64,000 nt of DNA, from contig CAXXYD010000004.1 of NCBI GenBank assembly GCA_963675565.2, positions 2,170,001-2,234,000 of the forward strand, read 5' to 3'. The DNA comes from JARRKU01 sp963675565 (GTDB lineage Bacteria; Desulfobacterota; Desulfobacteria; Desulfobacterales; Desulfosarcinaceae). A program made the position numbers and the translations under genes. Positions 25,764 to 34,562 of the stretch are shown piece after piece. Each line of letters starts with the position of its first letter. Position 1 is the stretch's first letter. A model generated the notes under the pieces. It saw only the letters and a program-made list of their open reading frames with translations, was not told where the DNA came from and made no database searches.

Positions 25764-26537
25764 TTACTCGGCCACGATAAACGTTTCCGGAAAACCCTCC
25801 CGGACCAGCTCCTGTTCATAAGTCACGGCCTCTTCCAGGCTGCCGGTGCGTCCCACACGCACCCGGTAAAAGGTTCGCCGGCCGTCAAAAAAAGTGGTCA
25901 TGTGGGTGTTTTTATAGCGCTTTTGCAGCTTGGCCACCAGGCGTTCGGCATTGCCGCGTTCGGCAAAAGCACCCACCTGAAAGGTAAAATTTCCCGAGTA
26001 GTAATCGACAGCGACATATTTCGGGTTTTCGCCCGGTGTCGGCGCCCGGCTGGGTGCGCCCAGGGCCACCAGCCGCACCCGGGCCGTACCCGGGCCGAGA
26101 ATGCCGAGCTTTTTGGCTCCCGCATAGGACAGGTCGATGATCCTGCCGCGCACGAAAGGTCCCCGATCGTTGATCCGCAGGTCCGCGCAAAGGCCATTGT
26201 CCAGGTTGAAGACGCGCACATAGGTTCCCAGAGGCAGGGTTTTATGTGCCGCAGTCATGGCGTGCATGTTGTACGTTTCGCCATTGGAGGTCTTGCGCCC
26301 GTGAAATTTTTTGCCATACCAGGACGCGATGCCTTTTTGCTCAAATCCGCGGGCGTTAGGAATGGGTTGATACCAGGTACCCATTACCCGGTAGGGCTTG
26401 GGATGGCCCGGCGGGGTCGGTGGCGGCGGGCTGTAGCGATCGGTGGCGCACGACGACAGCAGTATCATCCCCAAAAAAAAGAGTAAAGCCTGCCGGCAAC
26501 GCATCGCGCCGGCCCGGCTGTGGGGAAAAGAGATCAT
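25764..26537 (-). CDS. rlpA: RlpA-family septal ring lytic transglycosylase with SPOR domain
   Basis: A 257-residue lipoprotein (FFLGMILLSSCATD; lipobox LSSC). A proline-rich linker leads to a double-psi beta-barrel (about 65-155; KGIASWYGKKFHGRKTSNGE, TLPLGTYVRV, INDRGPFVRGRIIDLS), the catalytic RlpA core that cleaves denuded peptidoglycan strands. A C-terminal SPOR domain (about 180-255; FTFQVGAFAERGNAERLVAKL) targets it to the septum. It overlaps the lon stop by four bases (ATGA), so it is translated from the hsp20-lon transcript, an unusual pairing. Confidence 0.92.
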   Translation of the reverse strand: MISFPHSRAGAMRCRQALLFFLGMILLSSCATDRYSPPPPTPPGHPKPYRVMGTWYQPIPNARGFEQKGIASWYGKKFHGRKTSNGETYNMHAMTAAHKTLPLGTYVRVFNLDNGLCADLRINDRGPFVRGRIIDLSYAGAKKLGILGPGTARVRLVALGAPSRAPTPGENPKYVAVDYYSGNFTFQVGAFAERGNAERLVAKLQKRYKNTHMTTFFDGRRTFYRVRVGRTGSLEEAVTYEQELVREGFPETFIVAE

Positions 26538-28882
26538 TTGACAATTGCGAGGTTGATGACGTCTATCATTTTATCCACGAAATGGAACGTCATTTCATTG
26601 CGGACCTTTTCAGGGAGATCGGCCAGATCTTTTTCATTGTCTTTGGGCATGATAATGGTTTTGATGCCGGCCCGGTGGGCGGCCAGCATTTTGTCTTTAA
26701 TCCCCCCCACGGGCAGCACCTGGCCGCGCAGGGTGATTTCTCCGGTCATGGCCAGGTCTTTGCGAATCTTTTTGTTGGTCAGCAGGGAGACCAGGGCCGA
26801 AAGCATGGTCACGCCGGCGGACGGCCCGTCCTTGGGAATGGCGCCGGCCGGAACGTGGACATGAATATCCTGGTTGGTATAGAAGTCTTCGTCGATCTTG
26901 AGCGCTTTGGCGTGCGAGCGGATAAAACTCAGGGCGGCCGTGGCCGACTCTTTCATTACATCGCCCAGTTGACCGGTGAGCGTCAGACCTTTGCTGCCTT
27001 TCATGGCGGTGGCTTCGATAAACAGCAAGTCACCGCCCACCGGCGTCCAGGCCAGTCCCATGGCGACACCCGGGGTCGTCATGCGCGCTTTGGCCTCGGA
27101 GGTAAATTTAACCGGTCCAAGGTATTCCTCCAGATCGATTCCGTTGATGGATGCCTTTTTGATGGTGCCTTCGGCGATTTTGGTGGCCACTCCTCTGCAG
27201 ACCGTTGCGATTTCACGTTCCAGATTGCGCAGGCCGGCCTCGCGGGTATAGCCGGAAATGATTTTTCGGATGGCCCCGACGCCGATGTTGATCTGCCTGG
27301 CGCTGAGTCCGTTCTGGTTGCGCTGGCGGGGCACCAGATAGCGCTGGGCAATTTTGACCTTCTCGTCCTGGGTGTAGCCCAACAGCTGGATGACCTCCAT
27401 GCGGTCCCGCAGGGCGGAGGGAATGGTATCCAGAACATTGGCTGTGCAAATGAACATGACCTTGGACAGGTCAAAGGCCACATCCAGGTAGTGGTCCGAA
27501 AAGGTGTTGTTCTGTTCAGGGTCGAGGACCTCCAGGAGGGCCGAAGAGGGGTCCCCGCGGAAATCGCTGCCCACCTTGTCGATTTCGTCCATCATGAAAA
27601 CGGGATTGTTGGAACCGGCCCGTCGCAGGCCCTGGATAATGCGTCCAGGCAGGGCGCCGACATAGGTGCGCCGATGGCCGCGTATTTCAGCTTCATCGCG
27701 TACGCCGCCTAATGAGATGCGGTGGAACTTGCGCCCCAGGGCACGGGCGATGGAGGCCCCCAGGCTTGTTTTTCCCGTTCCCGGAGGGCCGGCCAGGCAG
27801 AGAATGGGCCCCTTGGAATCGGGTTTGAGCTTTCGCACGGCCAGGTATTCGATGATGCGCCGCTTGGGTTTTTCAAGGCCGAAGTGATCGTCATCTAGCA
27901 CCTTGCGGGCCTTCTTGATGTCCAGGTTGTCTTCCGTGGTGACTTTCCAGGGCAGATCGGTGAGCCAGTCCAGGTAAGTGGAGGCCACGGTGTACTCGGC
28001 AGAAGAGGGGTGCATCTTGGAGAGGCGGTCCAGTTCGCGTTCGGCCTCCTTAACGGCTTCTTCAGTGAGGCCCCGCTCGTGTATCTTGGTCCGGTACTCA
28101 TCGATTTCTACCGTTCCCTCTTCGGTTTCACCCAGCTCCTCCTTGATCGCTTTGAGCTGCTGACGCAGGTAATACTCACGCTGGCGCTTGTCCATGTCGC
28201 CCTTGACCTGGGACTGTATTTTGTTGCCCAGTTCCAGAATGCTGAGTTGATGGTTGACCAGTTTGGTCACCAGTTTCAATCGCTCGGTGGCGTCCTGGAT
28301 CTCCAGGACCTCCTGTTTTTCCTGGGGGCTGGAGTTGATGGTGGAGGCAATCATATCGGCAAGGGTACCCGGCTCCTTGATGGACCCGGCCATCTGCCGG
28401 ATCTCTTCGGGGAGTCCGGGCGAAAGCTCCACGATGCGGCCGAACTGTTTAACGATATTGGCCATCAGGGCCGCGGTCTGATCGTCGTCTTTCTGGATAT
28501 CGTCAAAATGGACCACATTGGCCCTGAGGTAGGGATCCCCTTTGATAAAGGACTTGATGTGGAACCGGCTCAGCCCCTGAACCAGCATTTGGGCACGGTT
28601 GTCATCGGATTTGGCCATCTTGAGAATCAGTGCGCTGCAGCCCACCTTGGCGAGATCACCTTTATCGCCGGCGCGGACATTGTCTTTTTTTGGGGATACC
28701 GCCAGTCCGATGATCCGGTCTTTGGCCATGGCCTCATCCACAAGCTTGAGGGAATCTTTTTCCATAACTACCAGGGGCAGAACCATTTTGGGAAAAAGCG
28801 CCGCATCGAACAGCGGTAAAATGGGGAGCTGGGTGGGAAGATTCTCGGTGTGATATTCAACAGTCGGCTTTTCTTCAGCCAT
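26534..28882 (-). CDS. lon: ATP-dependent protease Lon
   Basis: A 782-residue LonA protease. The N-terminal substrate domain (LPTQLPILPLFDAALFPKMV) is followed by a coiled coil (DMDKRQREYYLRQQLKAIKE), the AAA+ module (Walker A GPPGTGKTSL, Walker B VFMMDEIDKVG) and the Ser-Lys protease domain with the catalytic Ser in KDGPSAGVTM and Lys in GIKDKMLAAH. It degrades misfolded and regulatory proteins in the cytoplasm. The start MAEEKPT at 28882 is preceded by AAGGAGG at ideal spacing. It follows an hsp20 gene by 80 bases, so both are probably heat-inducible together. Confidence 0.98.
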   Translation of the reverse strand: MAEEKPTVEYHTENLPTQLPILPLFDAALFPKMVLPLVVMEKDSLKLVDEAMAKDRIIGLAVSPKKDNVRAGDKGDLAKVGCSALILKMAKSDDNRAQMLVQGLSRFHIKSFIKGDPYLRANVVHFDDIQKDDDQTAALMANIVKQFGRIVELSPGLPEEIRQMAGSIKEPGTLADMIASTINSSPQEKQEVLEIQDATERLKLVTKLVNHQLSILELGNKIQSQVKGDMDKRQREYYLRQQLKAIKEELGETEEGTVEIDEYRTKIHERGLTEEAVKEAERELDRLSKMHPSSAEYTVASTYLDWLTDLPWKVTTEDNLDIKKARKVLDDDHFGLEKPKRRIIEYLAVRKLKPDSKGPILCLAGPPGTGKTSLGASIARALGRKFHRISLGGVRDEAEIRGHRRTYVGALPGRIIQGLRRAGSNNPVFMMDEIDKVGSDFRGDPSSALLEVLDPEQNNTFSDHYLDVAFDLSKVMFICTANVLDTIPSALRDRMEVIQLLGYTQDEKVKIAQRYLVPRQRNQNGLSARQINIGVGAIRKIISGYTREAGLRNLEREIATVCRGVATKIAEGTIKKASINGIDLEEYLGPVKFTSEAKARMTTPGVAMGLAWTPVGGDLLFIEATAMKGSKGLTLTGQLGDVMKESATAALSFIRSHAKALKIDEDFYTNQDIHVHVPAGAIPKDGPSAGVTMLSALVSLLTNKKIRKDLAMTGEITLRGQVLPVGGIKDKMLAAHRAGIKTIIMPKDNEKDLADLPEKVRNEMTFHFVDKMIDVINLAIVK

Positions 28883-28962
28883 GAAAACCTCCTTGATCGT
28901 ATGGGGCCTTGGTGTCATTAGTTGTCCGGCACAAAAGAATGCGCATCGACAGGAGACACGGT

Positions 28963-29415
28963 TCAACCATCTGAAATTGGAATAGTATGGGTTTTGTGCA
29001 CTTGCAGTTTGGCCATGTGTATGGTCAGCAGGCCATTGCTGAATGCGGAGGAGACCACTTCTGTGTCCACGGGGCATGGCAAATAGAGCACCCGTTCAAA
29101 TTTACCATAACGGATTTCGGCCAACCGGTAGGTCCCCTTGGGCGATTTGGGGGCTTCTTTTCGGTGACCGAAAATTCGTACGGCTTTTGCATTGACTTCA
29201 ACCTCCAGGTTCTCTTTTTCCACCCCGGCCAGCTCGGCCCAGATCATGACCTCGTCTTTTGTCTCGTAAATGTCCATCTGGGGAACCCAGCTGCAATCCT
29301 TGCAGGCAAACATAGGGTTGACCGGACGCGGCCTGAAAATATCCTGGATCGTCTTTTCGATGTTTGACCCGAAACGATCGAAGGGCTCTCCAAATCTGAT
29401 TTTGATATAGTCCAT
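28963..29415 (-). CDS. Hsp20/alpha-crystallin small heat shock protein
   Basis: A 150-residue protein with an alpha-crystallin domain (about 45-145; WVPQMDIYETKDEVMIWAEL, AGVEKENLEVEV) and the family's FSNGLLTIHMA near the C-terminus. It should hold unfolded proteins in a refoldable or degradable state. AGGAGA lies before the ATG at 29415. It is upstream of lon on the same strand and divergent from a second hsp20, from which it differs clearly in sequence. It lacks the usual C-terminal IxI motif in standard form; IPIS may stand in. Confidence 0.92.
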   Translation of the reverse strand: MDYIKIRFGEPFDRFGSNIEKTIQDIFRPRPVNPMFACKDCSWVPQMDIYETKDEVMIWAELAGVEKENLEVEVNAKAVRIFGHRKEAPKSPKGTYRLAEIRYGKFERVLYLPCPVDTEVVSSAFSNGLLTIHMAKLQVHKTHTIPISDG

Positions 29416-29524
29416 GGGGATCTCCTGCCGGGTAATGGGATTAATACTGAAAACCTGTGTGGTGGACCGATTTTGTAAAATAACATCGGGATGTTCCTTT
29501 GTAAAGTGCGGCAGGCAAATCACA

Positions 29525-29552
29525 TTGACAACAATAGAGCCGTGATTAAATT
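29525..29552 (+). promoter_or_regulatory. Sigma-70-type promoter for the second hsp20
   Basis: TTGACA (29525-29530), a 16-base spacer and TAAATT (29547-29552), 46 bases before the ATG of the plus-strand hsp20. I saw no CIRCE element or clean sigma-32 promoter in the 183-base divergent region. Confidence 0.45.
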
Positions 29553-29598
29553 CAAAACCTTCAGCTCAAACCAATCAACAAATACAGGAGGAGATGCC

Positions 29599-30048
29599 AT
29601 GTCGCTGGTCAGATGGGACCCATTCAGCAATATCGCTACGTTGCAAGACCGCATAAACCGGTTGTTCGACGATGCTTTTCCAGGAACGCCCGAAGGAGAT
29701 GAGGATATGGCGGCTTGCGCCTGGAGACCCATGGTTGACATTTACGAGGCTGAAACCGGCTCAGTGATTCAGGTGGATTTGCCCGGGGTGGACAAATCGG
29801 ATGTGGGTGTGGAGATTAAAGAAAATATCCTCACTATAAAAGGCGAACGTCGTAAAGACAGCCCTGTGGATGAAGAAAACTACTACCGCCGGGAGCGGGT
29901 CTGCGGGACGTTTCAGCGCGCTTTTGCCCTGCGTTCGATGGTTGCACCGGACCAGATTAAAGCCTCTTTTAAAAACGGCGTTTTAACCATTGAAATTCCC
30001 AAGCCGAATCTGGAAAAGCCAAAGCAGGTGACCGTCAGCATCGACTGA
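29599..30048 (+). CDS. Hsp20/alpha-crystallin small heat shock protein
   Basis: A 149-residue class A Hsp20 beginning MSLVRWDPFSNIATLQDRIN. The alpha-crystallin domain spans about 43-140 (WRPMVDIYEAETGSVIQVDL, PGVDKSDVGVEI, SFKNGVLTIEIPK), and the C-terminal tail has an EIPKPN-type motif. AGGAGGAG precedes the ATG. It is transcribed away from the hsp20-lon-rlpA operon. The pair of unlike Hsp20s may form mixed oligomers, as is known for some bacterial Hsp20 pairs. Confidence 0.95.
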   Translation: MSLVRWDPFSNIATLQDRINRLFDDAFPGTPEGDEDMAACAWRPMVDIYEAETGSVIQVDLPGVDKSDVGVEIKENILTIKGERRKDSPVDEENYYRRERVCGTFQRAFALRSMVAPDQIKASFKNGVLTIEIPKPNLEKPKQVTVSID

Positions 30049-30142
30049 AGACGGCCTGCCGGCTAAGCGGCGATTCGCCTGCAGCACTATGGTTGCCCTG
30101 TTTTGAATTGCGGTTTGACCGCTCCTTTCATATGATGGCGGC

Positions 30143-31306
30143 ATGATACGCAATGGAAAAACCCACTGGATTCTGGCCGCCCAGTATTTCCTGTACTTTG
30201 GCGTCATGGGCATGTACCTGCCCTATTTCAACCTGTACTGCTATGGGCTGGGTTTCAGCGGGTGGCAGATCGGTACCCTCTCTGCAGCCCGATCCATCGT
30301 CTTGATTATCTTCGGCATTGCCTGGGGGGTTCTGGCCGACCGGTTTCAAAGCCGCCGAACAATCTATATCTTGTGCAACTTTCTCAGCGCCGCCCTGTGG
30401 GGGCTGTTTCTGCTGACGACCCGATTTCACTGGATGCTCGCCATTTCGATTGCCTACGGTATTTTCTACGCTCCCCTCATCGCGTTTCTGGAAGCCTTTT
30501 CAATGGACAGCCTCGGTCACAACAAAAAGCGTTACGGCCGGATGCGTGTCTGGGGTTCCATGGCGTTCATCATCATTGTCCTTGTCCTGGGGCAAATGAT
30601 CCACCACGCTTCGGTTCGCATTATCATCGGCTTCATACTCGCCGGATCATGGATTCAGGCTGCAGTGTCCCTGGGGTTTCCCCGAAAGCCGCCGGCGCTG
30701 GCCGGTTCTCTGGCCGCCGGGCTCAAGCGCCTGATGTCCGTCAAAACAGCCGTTTTCTTTTTTTGCGCCTTTCTCATGCTGGTGAGCCACGGCGCTTATT
30801 ATGCTTTTTTTTCCATCCACTTGAGCAAATTGGGGTTCGACAGTTTTTTCATCGGTCTCGCCTGGGCGGTGGCCGGGTGTTTCGAGATTCTGGCCATGCT
30901 GTTTTCCGAACGTATTTTCAAACGGCTGGACTATGAAACCGTGCTGGTCATCTCTTTCGGCGTCGCCGCATTGCGCTGGGCCGGCTTGTGGGTTATCCAG
31001 TCCGCTGCCGGAATCCTGGCCTTGCAGGCGACCCACGCACTGACTTACGGGACCTTTCACATGGCCAGTATCCTGTATATCGATGCCATGGCGCCGACGG
31101 AAGCCAAAACCGTCGGACAAGCCGTCAACAATTCAGTGACTTACGGACTGGGATTGATGGTGGGGTTTTTCATCAGCGGAGCCCTCTATGAAAAGATCGG
31201 CTCATCGGCCCTGTTCGCTGTAAGCGGCGCGACCGCTCTCGGGGCGGGATTATTGTTTCAGGGCTTTGCCTGGTTTGAAAAGCGGCGCCGTCAATTTAAA
31301 CCTTGA
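30143..31306 (+). CDS. MFS transporter (HcaT/nucleoside-symporter-like)
   Basis: A 387-residue protein with about twelve membrane helices in two halves. It matches the MFS_1-like group that includes HcaT and LacY-like symporters: the N-terminus YFLYFGVMGMYLPYFNLY and the loop WGVLADRFQSRRTIY are typical. The substrate cannot be told from sequence. It stands alone, 94 bases after hsp20 and 88 before the next membrane protein gene. No strong ribosome site is seen; GGCGG precedes the ATG. Confidence 0.85.
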   Translation: MIRNGKTHWILAAQYFLYFGVMGMYLPYFNLYCYGLGFSGWQIGTLSAARSIVLIIFGIAWGVLADRFQSRRTIYILCNFLSAALWGLFLLTTRFHWMLAISIAYGIFYAPLIAFLEAFSMDSLGHNKKRYGRMRVWGSMAFIIIVLVLGQMIHHASVRIIIGFILAGSWIQAAVSLGFPRKPPALAGSLAAGLKRLMSVKTAVFFFCAFLMLVSHGAYYAFFSIHLSKLGFDSFFIGLAWAVAGCFEILAMLFSERIFKRLDYETVLVISFGVAALRWAGLWVIQSAAGILALQATHALTYGTFHMASILYIDAMAPTEAKTVGQAVNNSVTYGLGLMVGFFISGALYEKIGSSALFAVSGATALGAGLLFQGFAWFEKRRRQFKP

Positions 31307-31394
31307 TTTCCAGCGGCATGCCATATAAACGGATGCCTTTACGCCATGAGCGCGGGCTCCGGTCGCCGACGCCGCATATACGGTATCCACTGAA

Positions 31395-32087
31395 ATGTCT
31401 TTGAAACTTATCATACTCGACGCCGCCAATTTTTTTATGGGCAACCTGGTTCAAATCGCCAGGCTGTGCCTGCCCTGGCTGATGGCGGCGGCATTGGTGG
31501 AATATGTCATTGCGGCGATTTATGCCTCCTCGGAAACCATGAGCCCCATGTACCTGCTTTCCTGGTTCTTCAACCTGTTGGTCTATCCTGTTTACACCGG
31601 CGCGCTCATCCTGCTCATGGCCGAACGCGCCCGCCGGGAAAAACCCGAAAACCGGCAGCTCATCGCCAGCGCCATTAAGATGTGGCAGCCGTTCTTCCTT
31701 GTTCATGTCATGTGTGCAGGACTGACCGCCCTTGGCCTCATGTTGTTCATTATACCGGGCATCTATGCCGCCGTGCGGTTGTCCTTTGCCGAGTTCTTCC
31801 TGGTCCTGGAAAATGTCAAGCCCATGGAGGCCATTCAAAGAAGTTTTGCGGCAACCAAGCGTCATTTCGGCCTGATTCTGCTCCTGATGGTGATGTTTAT
31901 CACGCCCCTGCTGTTTCTCAGCATCTTTTTGAACAACCTGCTTTACAGTCATGGCGTCGGCCCTCTGGTCAATATTCTTGTGGCCACCGTTACGGCGTTT
32001 CTCATGCTTTTTGTGGATGTGGTGCTGTTCCGGGTCTATATGTCAGCCACCCAAGGGGACAAGGGGGGGCAAGGGGTCTCATCTTAA
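31395..32087 (+). CDS. Polytopic membrane protein (YciC-like)
   Basis: A 230-residue protein with about six hydrophobic segments and the cytoplasmic loop motif FVLENVKPMEAIQRS-like (FFLVLENVKPMEAIQRSFAA), which is found in the YciC/DUF975-type families of inner-membrane proteins. The function is unknown. Its stop at 32085-32087 directly abuts the stop of the convergent OmpA-like gene with no bases between. Confidence 0.6.
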   Translation: MSLKLIILDAANFFMGNLVQIARLCLPWLMAAALVEYVIAAIYASSETMSPMYLLSWFFNLLVYPVYTGALILLMAERARREKPENRQLIASAIKMWQPFFLVHVMCAGLTALGLMLFIIPGIYAAVRLSFAEFFLVLENVKPMEAIQRSFAATKRHFGLILLLMVMFITPLLFLSIFLNNLLYSHGVGPLVNILVATVTAFLMLFVDVVLFRVYMSATQGDKGGQGVSS

Positions 32088-33614
32088 TTATTGCATCTTG
32101 GGCTGGATAATCACATCGATGCGCCGGTTGATGGCCCGGCCGGCGCTTGTGGCGTTGGAGGCCAGAGGCCGGGATGACCCGAATCCGGTGGCGGAAATTT
32201 TGGCGGCGGACAAGGTTCCGTTGGCGATAAGATACTGCCGCACGGCTTCGGCCCGCCTCCGGGAAAGTTCGATGTTCATAGCCTCGGAGCCGGTGGCGTC
32301 GGTATGGCCCTCAATGGTTACATCGGGCTGGCCGAAAGCGGCAATGGCTTCCTGAACAGTGCCCAGCAAGGGGTAGTTGTCGGGCCCGATATCGGCTCGG
32401 CCAATGGGAAACTGCATGGCTTTAAGCCGGATGACGAGCTGGTTGGCCTGTTTGTAAACTTCGGCCTGGTCTGCGGAAAAGTATCCCTGGACCTGGGTAT
32501 AAAGCTGGTTAAAGCGCTTTTCTGCGGCCAGTCGTTCCCGCTCGGCGACCAGGCGCTGGGTGTCGGCCGTCAGGCGTTCCTTGTCGGCGGCCAGGCGCTC
32601 CTTGTCGACACGTTCCTGGTAGGTGCGCCCCTCGAGATGGGAAATGGTCTGCTTCAGCCGTTTGATTTCAATGTTTTTGGCTTCCACCAGGTTGGACAGG
32701 GAAGAATGGTTGCGTTTGAGGGCGGCAATGGCGTCCGATATGATGGACTGCTGTGCCTCAAAGGACAGATCGCGGGAATCCGGCCCTTCCAGAAGGGTGT
32801 TGATCCGGGACAATTGACTCTCCGTATAAAGGACCATTTCCTCAGGCGTCTTTTCCTTAAAAGCGGCCGCTGTTCGTCCGATCTGAAGCATGCGTTCAGT
32901 GTAGAATTTGGCGATACCGACTTTTTCGGCAATGGTGGCATCGTCGTAACGGTTTCGAGTGATGGCGTTTTCGGCATCATCCAGTTTGCTCCGAGCAATC
33001 AGGAAGCTTTTGGGCGCCACCCGATCCAATTTAAGGGCCTGTGTTGTTTCAATCAATTGGCGGACCTCCCCCAGTGCGGCGTCCTTGATGGCCTGAAGCT
33101 CAAGGGCCCGGTATTGGTCGTCCACTGCTTTCTTCCGGCGTTTCACATATTTGCTGTCGTCGGACTCAATGGCGCGGGTCAGTTTCAAAAAATCCGCCTC
33201 TGCCCGTGAAAACGCTTTGGCATATTGCTGGGCACCCACGTTGAGGGCTGCATTTCTGCTCTTGATGACTTGCGGCAGCTGGGTATTTGACTTGAGCCCA
33301 TACTTCAGGGCCTGCTTTAATTGGGCATTGCCCGTGGCAATAAGGTCCAGAATCACATTGAGTTTGATACCTTTTTCAAGACCGGCCCGTGCTTTGACAT
33401 ACGACTTCCGGGCATTGGCAAACCACATGGGCGAAAGGACATCCACCTGCTCTTTGCCGGCAGCCGCCAGTTCCTGTTCCAGTTTGTCAACCAGGGCTGC
33501 AGGGTGTTCGGTCTTTGCTGTGGGCGTCACCTTCAGGGCTGTCTGCACGCATCCGCCCGACAATAATAAAGCGGCCACCACACCTATTACCCATTTCCCG
33601 TATCGCGCATACAT
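32088..33614 (-). CDS. OmpA-family lipoprotein with long coiled coil
   Basis: A 508-residue lipoprotein (VIGVVAALLLSGGCVQT; lipobox SGGC). A helical region (about 40-370) contains a DUF4398-like segment and, near 350-380, a run of repeats built on DKERLAAD/RLVAERERLAAE. The C-terminal OmpA domain (about 395-505; GHTDATGSEAMNIELSRRRA, ISATGFGSSRPLASN) binds peptidoglycan. It probably bridges outer membrane and cell wall. The start MYARYGK at 33614 places the signal peptide at the N-terminus; the frame is open to 33683. Confidence 0.88.
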   Translation of the reverse strand: MYARYGKWVIGVVAALLLSGGCVQTALKVTPTAKTEHPAALVDKLEQELAAAGKEQVDVLSPMWFANARKSYVKARAGLEKGIKLNVILDLIATGNAQLKQALKYGLKSNTQLPQVIKSRNAALNVGAQQYAKAFSRAEADFLKLTRAIESDDSKYVKRRKKAVDDQYRALELQAIKDAALGEVRQLIETTQALKLDRVAPKSFLIARSKLDDAENAITRNRYDDATIAEKVGIAKFYTERMLQIGRTAAAFKEKTPEEMVLYTESQLSRINTLLEGPDSRDLSFEAQQSIISDAIAALKRNHSSLSNLVEAKNIEIKRLKQTISHLEGRTYQERVDKERLAADKERLTADTQRLVAERERLAAEKRFNQLYTQVQGYFSADQAEVYKQANQLVIRLKAMQFPIGRADIGPDNYPLLGTVQEAIAAFGQPDVTIEGHTDATGSEAMNIELSRRRAEAVRQYLIANGTLSAAKISATGFGSSRPLASNATSAGRAINRRIDVIIQPKMQ

Positions 33615-33749
33615 CGTTCCAAAGCCTTTCTTATAAACCTCAGTAATCCAGTCGTTTCGTCCCGATTTCAGCCTAAACCCCATGAATTAAAGGTTCACGA
33701 TCCATCATATTAGAAAACCCCCTGCCCGTCCAGCCGCTTCTGGGATGTT

Positions 33750-34469
33750 TCAATCGCCATGGGAGGGGAACAACAGGTGGCGCAGCCACCCGAACAGGGT
33801 GTTGCCCTGCAGGACGGCCTGTTCCCATTGAACGAACTGGCGGGCCAGTTCAGCGGGATTTCGATACCAGTGAGAACGGGTGGTAAAGGATTCATTGGGG
33901 TCGAGCTGGCGGACGACCACGGCGGGGTTGCCGGCGGCGATACAGTTGTCCGGAATGGAATTGACCACGATGGCACCGGCACCGATAATGCTGTTCTCTC
34001 CAATGGTCACCCCTTTACAGACAATGGCGCCGTCTCCGACCCAGACGTTTTTTTTCAGACGGACCGGCTCCGCCCGCCCTAAGGATACCCGGTCGTATAT
34101 GCCGTGCCAGTCGGCATCGGTGATGTACACCCCGTTGGCCAGCATGCAGTTATCGCCAATGTCGATCCGTGCGGCCGAACTGATGCGCACCCCCGGGCAA
34201 ATCAGAATATAATCGCCGAAAACAATGCTGCCGCTGTCCGCCGCTTCCGGCCATACCGACAGGCGCACCTTTTTATCCGAGGTGGCAATTACCGTGGCAT
34301 AGTTACCGATCCGAATGGGGCCGCCGAACAGTTCGACATGCCAGGGACGCATGAAAGCAAACCCCTTGCCGAGGAAATCGAGCTGGGGCCGAAGGAAGTG
34401 GTTGGCGTAGAACCTTTGAAATTTAAGGTAAGCCTTCTTTACGATATAGGGCCGGTGGTCTTTTCGCAT
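33750..34469 (-). CDS. Left-handed beta-helix (hexapeptide) acyltransferase
   Basis: A 239-residue protein with hexapeptide repeats from about 50 to 180 (IRIGNYATVIA, SIVFGDYILICPGVRI, RIDIGDNCMLANGVYITD, VWVGDGAIVCKGVTIGENSI, SIPDNCIAAGNPAVVVRQ). Acyltransferases of this type modify sugars of polysaccharides or lipids. The N-terminal 45 residues and the C-terminal helix (NPAELARQFVQWEQAV) are specific to a subgroup seen in deltaproteobacteria. It follows the toroid protein gene on the same strand by 93 bases. Confidence 0.85.
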   Translation of the reverse strand: MRKDHRPYIVKKAYLKFQRFYANHFLRPQLDFLGKGFAFMRPWHVELFGGPIRIGNYATVIATSDKKVRLSVWPEAADSGSIVFGDYILICPGVRISSAARIDIGDNCMLANGVYITDADWHGIYDRVSLGRAEPVRLKKNVWVGDGAIVCKGVTIGENSIIGAGAIVVNSIPDNCIAAGNPAVVVRQLDPNESFTTRSHWYRNPAELARQFVQWEQAVLQGNTLFGWLRHLLFPSHGD

Positions 34470-34562
34470 TTGAAAATCAGTGCTTATCTCTGGGATTCGT
34501 TGTGCTCAAAAAGCACTTTTTACGAATGCATCAAACCGCTTGAGAAATAGACCGGTGGTCGA

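Noticed and set aside
26420..27712. A 430-codon open frame opposite rlpA and lon
   Set aside because: Antisense to two well-supported genes; no ribosome site or known fold.
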